In this document: piece by piece, positions 1 to 12,639 of the stretch
Layout of the letters: each line of letters opens with the position of its first letter
Position numbering within the stretch: position 1 is the stretch's first letter
NCBI GenBank assembly: GCA_019055375.1
Contig: JAHQIW010004036.1
Span: 19,287-83,286 of the forward strand
Source: Parelaphostrongylus tenuis
Lineage: Eukaryota > Nematoda > Chromadorea > Rhabditida > Metastrongylidae
DNA length: 64,000 nt
Reading direction: 5' to 3'
Translations under genes and position numbers: made by a program
The notes under the pieces: model-generated
What the model was told of the DNA's origin: nothing
Seen by the model: only the letters and a program-made list of their open reading frames with translations
The model's database searches: none

Positions 1-156
1 GTCGTTCTAATCTCAAAAATTGCACGCTCAACATTTGATATGACGCCGTTTCACGGAGAGAATAGGAAAAGTTTGATCTGTTTGTATAACAATTTTCCTT
101 GGTAGAATGTTCGCAGTTTATCTCAAGTTCACATCACTATTTTTCTTTGTCTCAGA

Positions 157-2449
157 TCACTTCTTTACAACGACATCAAAACTGTGCCAAACAAGGAGAG
201 GGTTCAGAAACAACACGAAGGAGAAAAAAATTTTGCTACCCACCAAGCTAAGACAGCACTCGTACAAGACATTTGCTCGGCAAAAATCGGCCAACTCGAC
301 ACATTCAGCAACATTGGTAGGCCGAACTCTTGAAAAATCAATTTTTGAAAAGAAAAAACAACTTATACTGTTGATATTTTGCAGCTTGCTGTCATTTATC
401 TTCAAGTAGCATCCCATCTATTTGAAAACAATGGTGAAACTTTAGCTCAACGTAATTTGAGTTCACATACCTCGCAATGAGTTCCTGCTCACATATGCTC
501 TTAAGAGCAGGAATGATGTATTTGTCTGCCAGCAGCATTACATGGAAGACCTCCTATAGTTTACGGTATTGATATAATGAAGGAGTAATCGAAAAGATGA
601 TTACAAGCAAAGTTTCAAAAAATACCTCCAACTCCAAATTTCCCAAGCAAACTGAGCCACTGTATATGAAAATCAGCATATTTTTTACTGCGGCTATAGA
701 GAAGCCCTCCATCGTTATCGTGTTTGTCTTAAAATTCAGATTTCCTTTCGCAGATATTATTGGCCAATAATCAGTAAAGAAGACATGTGGACTAAGAGTC
801 ATAACACATCTAGTGGGTACAAGTGGTGACCAACTTTTTCAAAAGTAGGATGGGCTGTGTCGATAACTTGGACATCCACTACAAAATACTTTTGATCGCA
901 TGCAGTCACTTATAAACTGTTTGATAAAGCTGTTTATCAGTCGCCTCTTCACGCCTGACAAGCCATAAGGAGATTATAATTTGAATAGAACGCTCAGTTG
1001 TAATAGTATTTCAAAAGCGCTGCAGATTAGTGTCTTGAAATTAAAACCAAAAAAGTTGACAAACCTTGCTTTCTTTCGTATTATAGCCAAGCATGGCGCG
1101 AAAAACGGCAGAATGAGTGATAAGCTTGAATTTGTGTACAGCAAACACTTCACGTTCGCCACCAAATTCGGCAACGAGGCTCAGATCGGCATCAGAGTTC
1201 TCAGCAGACAGCATCTTAGCAAGCTCTACAAATGTCACAATAGAGCCTATACACTTATACAGTTGATTATCTACTCACTCCATTATGTATTTTGCACTTT
1301 TTATCCTATTTTTCTGTACCGACTGGAAGTTAGCAAACGAAAAAGTGTGAATGCGTTCTGATATATAAAGATTAGGCACTTTATCATCTTCAAATGCTTT
1401 GTTTCCTTCGAAATAAGTTGCCATCACTGTTACAATAAACCTCAGTGGCTCATCGTAGTTCACCAAAGCAGGCCTATTTCGTAATATAAATGAATTTAGA
1501 GCTCACCATTCTTAACGTAAAGATAAGAAACTTTCGTCATTTCCACTGTTACCATATCACTTGGTAACAACTGTCTACATGGTATGCTACTAGCATCCGG
1601 CAAGAATGAAATCGAACATTTTATGACCAACGAGTGATCAGATCTCATGCACTGTCGAACCTGGAAAATTAATCACAGGCAACTGAAACTAATCTTGCAA
1701 GTTCTTTGAATATCCGCAACAAATTTGACTGTGAACTTCCAAATTTACATCTATCTTTGCGGTTAAATGTGAACAGCACACCCAGAATGATACTGAAGCG
1801 GAATTCAACAAGAATGTTCTCAAACCGTATGTTCTGGAATATCACGACATCCCCACAGATATTCATTCCTCGGTGGTCTGGCATGGAAAAGAACTATTTT
1901 CACATTGGAAAACTTTATCTCGTCGTTGTCTCCTAAGAGAAGAAGGCAGCACTCGGCTTTGATGACCACCTAAAAGTTCCAAAATGCCCATTTATATCCG
2001 CAATTTTGAATATGTACAAAAATACCTCTTCTCTAGGAGGTGTAGCAAACATTCTCATAAGCACTGATACGGTATTAACGTTGTCGAAAAGTTTAAGTCC
2101 AGGATAGAGACACAGCTGCCAGTTGACACCAGGCATTGAAGAACAACTGGTAGCACAATTTGACATCATAAGCAATGAATGTTTTAATAAGGTTAAAAAA
2201 GATTATACCAACCTGAGAATATTACTGCGAAGGCAGAACTTAGGTGGTGCCAGCTTTAGAAGTAGTGAAAAATTGTTCACCTGAATAAGATTTAAAAAAG
2301 CGAAATTGGTATAATGAACGAGAATGTACCTTCCATGTTTGAGTAAGGACATGCGGTTCGACGTTGCTCACACACGATGAGGTTAATGGGGATGCAGATC
2401 CCAGCTGAAAATGTTGAGCTGCCGGAGCACAAAAGTCGCCTCCTGACAT
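157..2449 (-). CDS. MATH/BTB-domain protein gene, left-arm copy, multi-exon
   Basis: Members of this family (BATH/SPOP-like) bind substrates through MATH and Cullin-3 through BTB, so the product is a likely ubiquitin-ligase adaptor; that role is inferred from the family. Exons read by eye on the minus strand: 2449-2330 (starts MSGGDF, ends QTWK), 2280-2213, 2146-2026 (GVNWQLCLYPG), from 1969 (VVIKAECCLLLGDNDEI), 1660-1507, about 1473-1320, 1223-1067 (BTB core, FAVHKFKLITHSAVFRAML), 727-626 (EGFSIAAVKNMLIFIYSG), 553-471 (LLADKYIIPALKSICEQEL) and 328-240 (VAECVELADF). The BTB split at 1067/727 keeps frame (AAG donor, phase 0) and gives normal BTB spacing. The exon from 1969 runs into a TGA near 1830 that is a cysteine codon in the other arm, and into another stop shared by both arms. 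The junction between 1507 and 1473 does not keep frame in this reading. It may be a pseudogene, or an intron may have been missed. Confidence 0.6.
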
Positions 2450-3339
2450 TATGAAGCTTCGTTAAATAATCTGCAAAGTACAGATATGTCAAAGTGCAAC
2501 AAAAACTAAGTAATAATGCAACAAAAATTGGCCCACCCACCACTCGATGACTAGCACGAGCTTGAAATGGGAATCACCGTGAAGCTCAACTGTCTAGATG
2601 GATGTGAAAAACAAGAAAGTAAAAACAACAAGATAAACACTGATAAAGTGGTGGTGAATGGTGTGATATGTTGTGAAGTACTACAAAAATATCCATATAT
2701 GTTATGAAGTATATATGAAATTGAAGTTGAAGTGAAGATTGGAGTTCATATATGCGAAGCATGCATAACATCAAAATTGAAACATATTCAATGTAAAATT
2801 CTGTAGGACCCGTAAGACATGCTTGCCAACAGCGACACATATCATCTAGAGAAGGTGAACTACGGATCATATAGCAGTCACCTAACCCACTACATCACTA
2901 CTGCTCGATGGTGTCTACTACACAAACGCTCTATAATATTTTATTATTTCTCGAGTGAAAAGTAAAAAGAACTGAATAAGAAGATTGCTCACTATACCAG
3001 CATCACGGTTCAGTCGAGTCTATTCCAACAATGCTTTTGAAATGCGAACCATCAATACAAGCACGTCGAATGCGCTGCTCAAATAGATGAGTTTCAAGTA
3101 ATGTAGAAACAAAAAATTTGTTCATCGCCATGCTTCAGTCTTTATTCAAACGATATAAAATTCTAATGAAAAGAAGAAGGCATATAAAACTAAGTTTTTA
3201 AGTGTAATGAAGTTGTCAGCTTTAACATTGCAATGAACAACATTGACACACTCTGCCTCAAGAGTCCTTTCCACCATCTGTAAAGGACCATGGATCAGCT
3301 TGGATTTTATATTCTGATAGGAAGACCCTCTAGTATTCA

Positions 3340-6049
3340 ACCAGCACTTTTACATTAGAAAAACGTGCAGAACCAAGACTGGAGAAGAATTTTTTATTAC
3401 AGCAGCATGTTCTGTGTGTTATGAGTGACAAATTCACACTTTCAACTTTTTTTCAATTTTCCTCAACATAAATGCGGTAACATGACTCTGTAGTCGTGCG
3501 ATGCGGTAATTATGGATGCGTTCAACGTTCTTCCAGCTTATCTCAGCCCACTGGGAACTGTTATAATAACGAGTGAGTCATTAGAATAGATTAATCTACG
3601 TCAATAAAGCATATTTCCTACTTCGATACCCTTATTTGAAAAGGCAATATGCCATTGATTCGTGCACTTGAGACACTTATGTGAACCATGATCATGAATG
3701 TTAATTCATATGTTAGGGCTGCAAAGCAAGGTAATTTTTCCGAGTATCAGATTTATCAACTTCTTCATTACTTAGTTAGTGAGGAACTCTTGTCTACAAC
3801 TAAATACCAGTTTCAAATGAACACCCACTTTTTTGCATTCATGTTCTTTTGATAATAGTAGTACATGAAGAGAACTCATTTTGCTTGTGGAAGCAGTGAA
3901 CGGCCTCTTCTTAATTTCTCTTGGACCGTCGGGTTTTGCGAATAAAGAAGTTTCTATTTAATAAATAGATAACTTGAAAGTCTGTGAGCACAAACTATTT
4001 TAGAAGAATGCGGGCTCTACTGCTCTGCTTGTAGCAGCGAAACATGTCATATACTGTAAGTAACGATTGTGCTTCATGTGGAGAAAATGCTGGTAGGACG
4101 TGGAAGCGCTTGAAGGCTGTATCTACTCCTATAAGCCTATGGTTCAGTCCAGCGATTACGACTAGTAGAAGAGTCTAGCACTATTAAAATTATCACTCGA
4201 TAATCTTGCTCGAGAATGAGCTTTTGCACATTTTTTTGGTTTCAGAATAGAACGTTTCTTGGTCTACACCTGTCACATCATCTTTTGTACGGAAAAAGGT
4301 ATCAACCAGGTGGAAAAACGTTCGTGAATAGGTTTTTGCGACAAACTTTCTCACGAGAAAATCGACATTTCCGAAGAGACCGTAACCGCCACAGTGCTGT
4401 GAACCGACTATCCGTATGATGAGTAGCCAAAATAATTATGAAAAATGAAGTAAACAATAAAATCCAATTATTTCAACTTCTTTCAAGTGTTACGCCTATA
4501 ACTTTATTTCGCAAACTTCTGCGACGTCATCATATTTCATCAAATCTCCATCCTTTGTCAAATTTTCCAACGTTGACTGTTTCACAATGTTCTTATTCTC
4601 TGCTTTGAAACCAAACGGTCTCATGTTTCAATTCTGGTGGATTGATGCGTTCTCTTCCATACCTAAAGTGCGTCAAGAGCTGCTTTTGATGTCAAGAGAC
4701 CATTTGGCATTACTCTAAAAGTGTGCAGAATTTGTCCAATGTTCTACAGTATTGGGTTTGTGCTAATAATTCGAAGAGTTATTCTCAGTTTTCTCTTGCA
4801 TCTTTGCATACGTTATTTTGTCCTGTTCTACAAAATCATGCTTGCCATATTGCCTAATCTTCGAAATTTGTCGCATGATTGGTACATACATAAAGAGTTA
4901 AAAATGTAGAATGTATCTTTTCAGCTTTCGTAGTGGAATTGAATGAAATAGTTCAATGTATTAATGACGGTGAAAAACTCTCATAAATGGGTATTGTGGA
5001 TGTATTCAGCTCTTAAGCTCACAAAAATCGTTGCTAAATAATTTAACGGCGAGGGCTACTCCAAGTATTCCCTTTTATCACTCAGAACAATGCACTTTTT
5101 GATTGGATCTCCATAAATATGGTAGTGACCTCCACGATTCGTCACGGGTTGTTACTTTCGGTGGCTCACTCGATATCAACATGTTTGCAGTGAGAATCTT
5201 CTGCTTTAGATCTGGCTGTTTGTCATTTCCTTATTACATTTATTAATCGGCGTTATCGGCGATATGTCTCTTCCTTATCAAATACATTACCAATTTGTGC
5301 TCAAATCCGTTATTAAAATTATTGCCCAAAGCCAGCTGATTTCTCGGGAGTAAAAATGTTTGCAGCATAGAAGTAGAGTGCTTTATACCTTCTTCTAAAA
5401 TCACAATTCATCCATGAATAGCTCAAGACCTTTTGGGATTAGCATGCCATTTATTCGATGGTCAGACGCTCATCGCGTCTCGTGGGTGTTCGCGGATAAC
5501 GATGGGAGACAGCAGGTTGATTTCGTCAGATAACCCCCCAAGACAAATAGATTCGGAATTTTTACGCAAAAGCCTCAAAATCAAAAAATGAAGCTGAATG
5601 TTAATACATGAAGGTTATTATGATAGCAATCTGCTAAGAAGCAAATCTCCTTTTCATTCACAACGGCCAACCAGTGCCGGTTATGAAGAACTGGAAATAT
5701 GACAAAGCTATTTTGAACAGAAATAGAAGGCACAATCGTCTCACTAAAAAAGTACTCGTTGAGTTACTATCATACTGGGGTCTGTGGGACTCTTCGTGAA
5801 TGTCCACTAATCAAGCATTCATGGTTTTGCTGATAAATGCGATTACTTCAAGATGGCCGAAACTAATGAGGCTGCTGGTGATCAATTTAATTCCTATTTT
5901 ATCACATTTCGCTAACTTTTCGTAATATTGTCGAGAGTTCAAATGAACAAATTTGGCGCAGTGACATGACACTACAGAGCTTCGTAATCTTCATTTTTAT
6001 GAAGTCACTGTACAATGATAACAAAGGCCAATGAACAATCTGAAAATTT
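3340..6049. repeat. Upstream repeat X, left copy
   Basis: This non-coding stretch upstream of the left MATH/BTB gene occurs three times in the window: here, at 38816-41370 (inverted) and, more diverged, at 45913-48790. No open reading frame in it is supported by conservation across the copies. The third copy lacks the BTB gene, so the stretch behaves as an independent repeat or an older segmental duplication. It is not simply the gene's promoter. Confidence 0.65.
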
Positions 6050-6330
6050 CACAAAACGATTACACGTTTTGAGCTTTCTATAAAGTGTGGTCAGGCACTT
6101 ATGCAGCACTAGACAGCTGATTTGCCTTTCCGAGCTCATCAGTAGAGCGGTGCCTTCCGGTTTAGCCGGTTGCTTACAGGGTGATACACATTTCTTTTTG
6201 AGGAATGACGCCGAATGACAAATCACTGCAAGTCAGGTGATAAAATCTCCATTATAGCAATGAGCAACAGTCGAGCTTGTGGTTGGCTGACTTGCTGTGA
6301 TATGTTATTCGAAGTCGATTGATTTACTCT
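6050..6330. repeat. Fold-back repeat FB1, left copy
   Basis: This is a degenerate hairpin-forming repeat. The arm around 6130-6180 (CTTTCCGAGCTCATCAG, then a run with GTGCCTTCCGG) pairs with similar sequence in the related copies. The segment GCAAGTCAGGTGATAAAATC followed by CAATGAGCAACAGTCGAGC matches the centre of the best preserved copy at 45625-45912. One side of the hairpin is shortened here. Confidence 0.5.
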
Positions 6331-7220
6331 CCGCTCCGTGACTAATAGCGTAAAAGATTACCTAACTATGAGGTTGAAAAAAAGCTCCTTAATACAATAC
6401 GAAAATTCAAAGTGTACACATTAATGCGATTAGAAGCAACTATAACTATTATTCAAAATAAAGACCATCATTATTAACAGTGTTCTTTGAACGATCTGCA
6501 GGAATTTGGATCTCCTCGAAATACCAGTGCCTGGGCTTTAGATCAAAGATGCTGAAGTGTCTCTTTAACTTAATCAGATATCTCAGACCAGGTCCTCGCA
6601 GTAAAGATTCCATTGAGCGGAAAAAACCGCAGCCGGACGGCGGAGCGTCTGGTCTGTAAGCTAAGTGTGGCTAAACTTCGATCCTCTCCAATTTATCAAA
6701 CATTACCTTAGTCTTTCTTTACGATGCGAGGTTTAGTTTCTTATTCAAATATTCCTCAAAGATTGCCATGAATTTACAGTAAGCGATACTGTGTAAAGCA
6801 AACATGAAAATCGAATCTTTCCCGAGTGTTAAACAACTTTCTCTCAATCTAGTATATACCATGAATTTGTTAATTTCGTAATATCTCGTTTTTGAGCAGT
6901 TGTAAATTCTTAACAACTTTACTCTGTGACATCAAGATTGTTCGCTTGCAAACCAGTCGTTAAGCAGTCGATCGACCCGCTGCATGCCTACTGCCATAAA
7001 ATTCACTGAAATGCTGGGAAAAATCGGAGTTGCAATGTAGCTAACGCTGAGAACCCAACTGCAGGCCTGCATTACGTGAAAACGTGGGAGCGCTACAGAA
7101 CAGATACCCAACGTTTTCAAGGAAACGTCATGGGCGATTACCAAAGAACACTCCCATTAAGTGAGCAGGGTAGGTTATAGTATCTTCAGATATGTTTTGC
7201 AATTTCTTCTTGTCTTCTAG
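6331..7220. other. No gene recognised
   Basis: AT-rich sequence between the left arm and the first RTE fragment. Only short reading frames without recognisable motifs are present. A GC-richer patch near 6615-6660 resembles repeat-tail sequence, but no second copy was found. Confidence 0.5.
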
Positions 7221-9505
7221 ACTATTCGTGAAGAAATCGGACCATCGGGTCGGTGGTCTAATAGCAGAGAGCTTGATATAGCGAGGAATCCAGTCGGTCA
7301 CGGCTCTCGTCCATCGGTTGTCGTTGAAGCGTACGACGCTGCCGGTTCACCTCATGTTCGATATCCTGGCGTGTACTACGGCGACCCCGATCTTCGATCG
7401 TTGACGTAAGTCGGAGTTTCGGATCCCTTTTCTCATTTGCGAATTACGGGTAATCCTGACATCGACCTTTCGACTGCGCGTGCTTCATTGTCGATCGTAA
7501 ATTTTCTCTCCCATATCTTCCCATTCTCATGGTCGCATGACGTTTTGGAGGGCGGCGATGAATATTCTGGGAAAACAGCCCTCTCCTTGTCGAACCTCTT
7601 TCCTTACATCGATGGTAATATTGTTGCATAGTTGCGATATTTTGATTGTCAAATCTTCATATAGCTTTCAAAGGATCGCTATGCACCTATTAAGGGGGCC
7701 CTGGTTATCCAGAGCCCCTACAACCACTTCTGTTTCCACGGAATCAAAGTTTCCTTTAGTCGTATTAAAGTGAGACAGGGAGGTAGTTTGTGCTCTCGCG
7801 AAACTTCAGTGAGTCTTGTGATCGTATGTATGTGATCTATGGTACTAAATCCTTTTCGCTACCCTGCTGATTCGAATGGCTGTGTTTCGCCCAGTCATCT
7901 GGCTATCCTGTTCAGGATGACTTGAGTGAAAAGTTTATAGACAACGGACAGCAAGCTAATTGGGTGATAATTGCCTATGCCGCGGTCTCACCTTTTGAAC
8001 CACAACATGGTCTTGCTGGTTTTCCATTGAATGCATTCTGACATATAGCGAGTGAACAGCCATGCCAGGGTGTTGCTAAGAACTGGCGGTAGATTCTCCT
8101 GATGTTCTGATCTAACCCTCTCTGGACCGGGTGTTGTTTTGTTCCTTACCGACGATGTAGCATGCCGGATTTCGAAAGGGAGATCCGATGATTGACATGT
8201 ACATCCTCTTTAAATTTATATGACGGTAGGAGGGCATGGCTAGCGAAGAGATCCGAGTAGTACTGATGGATTATCTTTTCCATTGCCCTTCTGGAAGCTG
8301 TAATGTGTCCGTCAGGGCATGGGAATGCAATCATGCTGGCCTTATAATTGGCGAAGCTTAGCTGGGCTTTGAAAAAGCTCTTCCCAGCTTCTGCCAAAAC
8401 TGCTGCTCGTCTCTCTTTGAGGACTTCTTTGATCGCTTCTCTGCAGCGTTTCGCAAGTTTGGACATATGGTTTCGGTGGCTTGTAGCTCGTGGGATTTCA
8501 CGTTGACGTGACAGCTCAAGTGTTCGCGGAGACACTCGCCTCTTCCTGAGTTTAGGACTCTCAGCTTTCATAGAGCTAAAGTGAAGATATTCAACGAGCC
8601 GATCGTATTCTTCGTCGATGTTCTAAACAGCGTTATCTTCCCAAGAGCCGATCAATGATTTGTATACTTCAAAGTTCATGGTAGTTTCAGGACATCGTTC
8701 TTTGAATTTAATTTCTTTCTCTCGTCTTCGTGAAAAGAAACGTTGCGCGAAGGAAGCGATGCTCTGAGTCCATGTAGAACATTGGAACAACAGCGACACC
8801 GGTCAAGCAAAACCTTCAATTTACTGAGATATGGTCTATTTTGTTATGGTACTCTTCATTGGAAAACTCCACAATCGTTGAGAGTGAGGCTTTTGGAATT
8901 GTGAGTTAGCCATGGACGGTTGGGGTTTTCATGATAAACGATAGTCTCTCACCTTGCTCATTAATGTGACGTTCCTCGGACGTTCTTCTAGGTCCAGTTT
9001 CCGTGTCTCTTGTAACATATCCAAGAATGACTTTAAAGAATGCATGGCCTTCTCTAAAAAAATTTTCAAGTCCATATAGAGCCTTTCAACTTCGCTGTCG
9101 TCATAGCTTGATGTTGGGTCGTAAGCAACGAAGATCGTCCAAAGCCGGCACTGATCCTCATTGTTTGAACCGCGATCGTTCTGTACGGGCTGTTGGTTGT
9201 TCAAATGAATTACTTTTCTCGGTCAAAATCGATTTGACGAGTACGCCAGCGCCGCCGACACCTCTGCGATCGCATGATCCAAAAAACAGTTCTTCTCCGG
9301 TGTTATAAACTGCATGAAAAGGATGGCATCTTCTCATCTCAATCATGCCAATGATTCGTACCTTATTTACCTTGCTTGAATCAATGGATCTTCTACAGCG
9401 GATTCGCGAGTAAGTGTTCGTGCATTATAGATACAAATCGTCATATTGGTCCGCTTTTGGCAGCCTAGTTTGACCCTGAGATTTTGGCAGCCTCTCCGTA
9501 TCCCC
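7221..9505 (-). pseudogene. RTE-clade LINE fragment A (endonuclease plus RT, decayed)
   Basis: Read from 9505 down to 7221, this is a broken non-LTR retrotransposon polyprotein. The apurinic-endonuclease region comes first (about 9480-8930; IYNARTLTRESAVEDPLIQ, then GSCDRRGVGGAGVLVKS and a VAYDPTSSYDDSEVERLYMD stretch). The linker before RT follows (8571-8146, ending IIHQYYSDLFASHALLPSYK), then eroded RT pieces and a short C-terminal piece. Against the copy at 18867-22219 it lacks the 5' end, the last 350 bp or so, and an internal block joined near 7484-7490 that would carry the catalytic DD motif. Frameshifts and stops are frequent, so it is inactive. Confidence 0.85.
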
Positions 9506-9802
9506 CGTACGGAGAAGCTCTCAATGTTGACCAATAGTTGATGGATGCGACATGCATTCGATTTCAAATTTTAACTTTGTTTGAGGTGATTAAATACATA
9601 TATAATCTTTACACTGACTCGCGGTGGCCTCCCGCTGAGCCGAATCAGTGCTGCTTATCCTGCGAAACAAGTTTGGGACCAATCTGGCATCAATTTACCG
9701 ATCCTAGAGCGACGGATCGCTTGGTGAGCCATGAGCGTGAGATAGAACCATTCATCTTGTGTACGGCGCAGAACTGCTCTAACTCCAGCGTCGCATGCGC
9801 TG
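9506..9802. other. Unassigned flank of RTE fragment A
   Basis: RTE similarity stops near 9505. The 300 bp up to the AT microsatellite show no recognisable coding or RNA feature. Confidence 0.4.
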
Positions 9803-9846
<44 letters not shown>

Positions 9847-9889
9847 TATATATATACATATATATATATATATGTATATATATATATGC
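9803..9889. repeat. (AT)n microsatellite
   Basis: An almost uninterrupted AT dinucleotide run of about 85 bp with a few C and G interruptions towards its end. Reading frames through it translate to Tyr-Ile repeats and are artefacts. Confidence 0.97.
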
Positions 9890-10844
9890 AATATGAATTT
9901 AGCCGAAAAGAACGAGATAAATGTTGAAAGGAAACATGATGTGGGTAACTCGAACAGAGGATGATTGCGACGGAGACGATGTTTGCAGGCCGCATGATAT
10001 ACCTGTGATGCTGCCTTTAGTCTCTGTTTTTATTTTGAGAGCGATGCATCTCCAATGTATGGCAAAAAAATGCTTAAATTTGATGTGGGACGATAAGACA
10101 TACAATAATTCCAAGAAATACATAATGAAATATGAAATAATCTACAGCTACCATGCCGACTATAACAGCATGACTGTATGGAGATTATATTGTAGACAAG
10201 ACTCTATACGACTCTCTATATCAGTCAATTTTACGACCAAGCCCAAACTAACGCAGGTGTTCCTCAAGGCATAATCTATATTGTAATTGCCACTCTGGCA
10301 CTAAAAGATGAAAAATCAATTTGTCTCTATACTTTTTTGTGTCTCTTGAGTACACATATAATCAAGGCTGAATGCATGCCAAATGAAAGCATACGTGCAT
10401 TCAAGGCTGCAGACCTAGCCCTTTCAGAAATTAAGCTAGCCCTCAACTCTTCAAATACGAATGTGTTCAGGAATTTATCGCCAAGTTTGGAAAACTAGCT
10501 GTGAGAGTTCTATATGTTAGCTTACCAAATCCAAAACCGCTTAGGCGGCAACTAGTCAATAAATTAAGATATTACCATATGTGCAACATATGCCTGTGAT
10601 TCCAAAACGAAGATGTGCGATTTCCTCGAGATTGGCGTAGTAAGGTAGGAATAAATGTCGTTGTATTCCCGAGAGCTACGTCCAATTGTAGCTAAAGCTA
10701 CTTCATAAAGACACGATTAGCCACTATAAGATAGTATCAGGCAAAGCACTCCACTGAACAAGGCATTGCCTTTTCTCAAAGATTGTAAAAAAAGGTACTA
10801 AGGTCATTAGTGGTATTTTTTATTTGATCCCTCATCACAGTGTT
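9890..10844. other. No gene recognised
   Basis: AT-rich sequence with no conserved domain visible. A 117-codon open frame at 9921-10274 has no recognisable motif and no splice context, and it was not called. Confidence 0.4.
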
Positions 10845-11085
10845 TTTTTTCTCACTATGCGAATCCCAGGACTTCTGGAATTCAATTCGTTTTCGCCTTC
10901 TTCTTGAACGGCGTAAAACGCTGGTTGAGCGAGCCTCCTTGCAATTTCGAGGATAGCTTTGCGGTGGTGTCCCATAGGACGTTGTTGTTGTTGACTGCCG
11001 GAGAAAGGTGGGAAGTGGAGCTCACCTTTACGCGCGCCGTGAGAAGCATCACGACCACTCGGTCAAGGCGCCCCTATGATGATTA
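10845..11085 (-). repeat. tRNA-derived SINE, full-length copy
   Basis: On the minus strand it starts near 11085 with a tRNA-like head containing an A-box-like block (TTGACCGAGTGGTCGTGATG) and the segment TCTCACGGCGCGCG. A body follows, then an end with GTTCAAGAAGAAGGCG and GGGATTCGCATAGTGAG. The copy at 58381-58636 has the same order on the plus strand, and 29552-29745 is a shorter minus-strand copy. The head, body and tail order and the repetition support a SINE moved by a LINE. Confidence 0.7.
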
Positions 11086-12159
11086 TGCCATCATTTATTA
11101 ATTTCCATAAGACACTAGAAGTTGAATGGGATTTTCGCGCGCCAATCAAAGATTCTCTATAAAAGTTCCTTAACAACCAAAAAGTATGTATGGTTGACAT
11201 TCAAAAGGCGAAATATGCTCTCCGTTTCATGAAATGGTCTTTGCACCATGGTTGTAATGAGATTCAAGTTACTGCCCAGTCTATCATCGAAAGCACAAAG
11301 ATCAAATCCGAATTTTCAACAACTGATTTTAGTCTATTTAATACTATCGTTTTTTTTTAGTGTGAAAATCAACAGTCACCGAATCTGTATAATTTGTGTT
11401 CTTCACACTGTGCAGAATTCCGCTAGTGGTGCCCAACACTTGACTATGCTCTGTTCTCGATTAGACCAATATTTCTATAACACTCTCAAATATGTTAACA
11501 CGTTCTTTGCGAAAACTCTTGCCGAATGGAGGCGAATATCTTGAAATAAAAAAAAATCGGATCTCCTAATTTTCTTTATTCATTGTTCATTTTTCAAGTT
11601 TCGCGTATCTAGGGTAATTGATATTGTATGTCTATGCACAATCACTACGTCTTCCACTCCTTACCAAAATTTGCATAATTTATAAGCTGACAGTGCAATT
11701 TCTAACGGACTTTCAGTACAGACGCTCCTGCTTTCTTTTAACCCTTCGGGCAAGGCAGGGTTTCACGGCTTCAGCCCCCCCCCCCTTCCTCCTATCTCTC
11801 GCCACCGCGCGCAGCGGCGACCAGTCTGTAGTGCCGGATGGTTAGTGATGCCAACTACCGCGAAAAAGGCTATTAATGTAATGTGATCCCCTACCACAAA
11901 GCTTTACAGGAGAATTTATGATGTCGATAAGAATTTGAGGTTTTTCTATATACGTGCCTATGATAGCAGGAAAAAAACGCTCAATTGTCAACAGTTCGTA
12001 ACTTTTTGATACGAACTAGATTAGTGAAGAAGTGATTTGGATGAACATATTGCTTGTGTTCCGTCGTTACTGTATGAGATACGGTTAGATATAGTGTGCT
12101 AATGATATGCTGAATATTTAGGTGAAAGCAAAAGAAAATTGCTGTAAAGCCTCGCGGGA
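11086..12159. other. No gene recognised; C-rich patch
   Basis: Mostly unique AT-rich sequence. At about 11740-11845 there is a GC-rich block with a 12-base C run (11774-11785) followed by CCACCGCGCGCAGCGGCGAC, probably the edge of a repeat. No second copy was found for it. Confidence 0.4.
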
Positions 12160-12262
12160 GGGGATCGAACCAGAAACGTTCTTCCCGATGGATGCTATGA
12201 CTAAGCACTTGGAACGGTGAACCACTCGCCGCTCGTCCGGCGGGACGGGGCTGGTGTCGCAA
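12160..12262 (-). repeat. tRNA-like repeat (SINE head or tRNA pseudogene)
   Basis: The minus strand carries a Ser/Leu-tRNA-like A box (GGCGAGTGGTTCACCG) and, about 55 bases later, a B box (TCTGGTTCGATCCCC). This is the arrangement of an internal RNA polymerase III promoter. The putative acceptor ends do not pair cleanly, so a tRNA-derived repeat is more likely than a functional tRNA. Confidence 0.5.
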
Positions 12263-12639
12263 CCCTGTCGAACCCTAAAGGTTAATACACATGCAGTTTT
12301 CTTACCTTTATAACTCTCTAGTATTAAGTAGAATTAGATGACGCTCAGTGAGTTTGGAGTTTTCAAATTTCATGACTGGCATACTAGGCAACTGTTCAGT
12401 GAATATAAGAGTGTAAGATAAGTGTTTCATACGCGGGATTATAAGCTCTTATTGGTATGATTTATGAGACAATAGAGGACGCAAGCTTCGTGCCAAAATG
12501 ATTAAACGTCCGACATTTTCAAGATGTCGAAGCTTTTTGAAGACTGGCTATCGTGATACAAATGTTGTATTATTAGAATGCAAAGAAAGTTTCCATCATT
12601 TGATAAAACCTCCAGAATTTATCCATGTATTCAGACAAC

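Larger units (their letters stand above)
1..6330. repeat. Left arm of large inverted duplication
   Basis: The reverse complement of this stretch reappears at 38665-44708. Paired positions sum to about 44709-44712 from window base 1 to about 5450, so the arms are almost collinear, with only scattered substitutions and single-base indels in the stretches compared. Base 1 already lies inside the arm, so the arm continues to the left of the window. From about 5450 to 6330 similarity drops. There the left arm matches the diverged third copy at 45.7-46.6 kb over its whole length, while the right arm lacks a piece. The arm holds a MATH/BTB gene (157-2449) and about 3.9 kb of upstream repeat. Confidence 0.9.

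Noticed and set aside
107..409. 100-codon plus-strand frame, mirrored at 44300-44602 minus
   Set aside because: It is antisense to the last BTB exons and their introns. It is repeated only because the arms are near-identical.
9538..9927. Open frames of 78-129 codons across the AT microsatellite
   Set aside because: They are Tyr/Ile low-complexity translations of an AT repeat; similar artefacts occur at 35785-36039 and 37313-38064.
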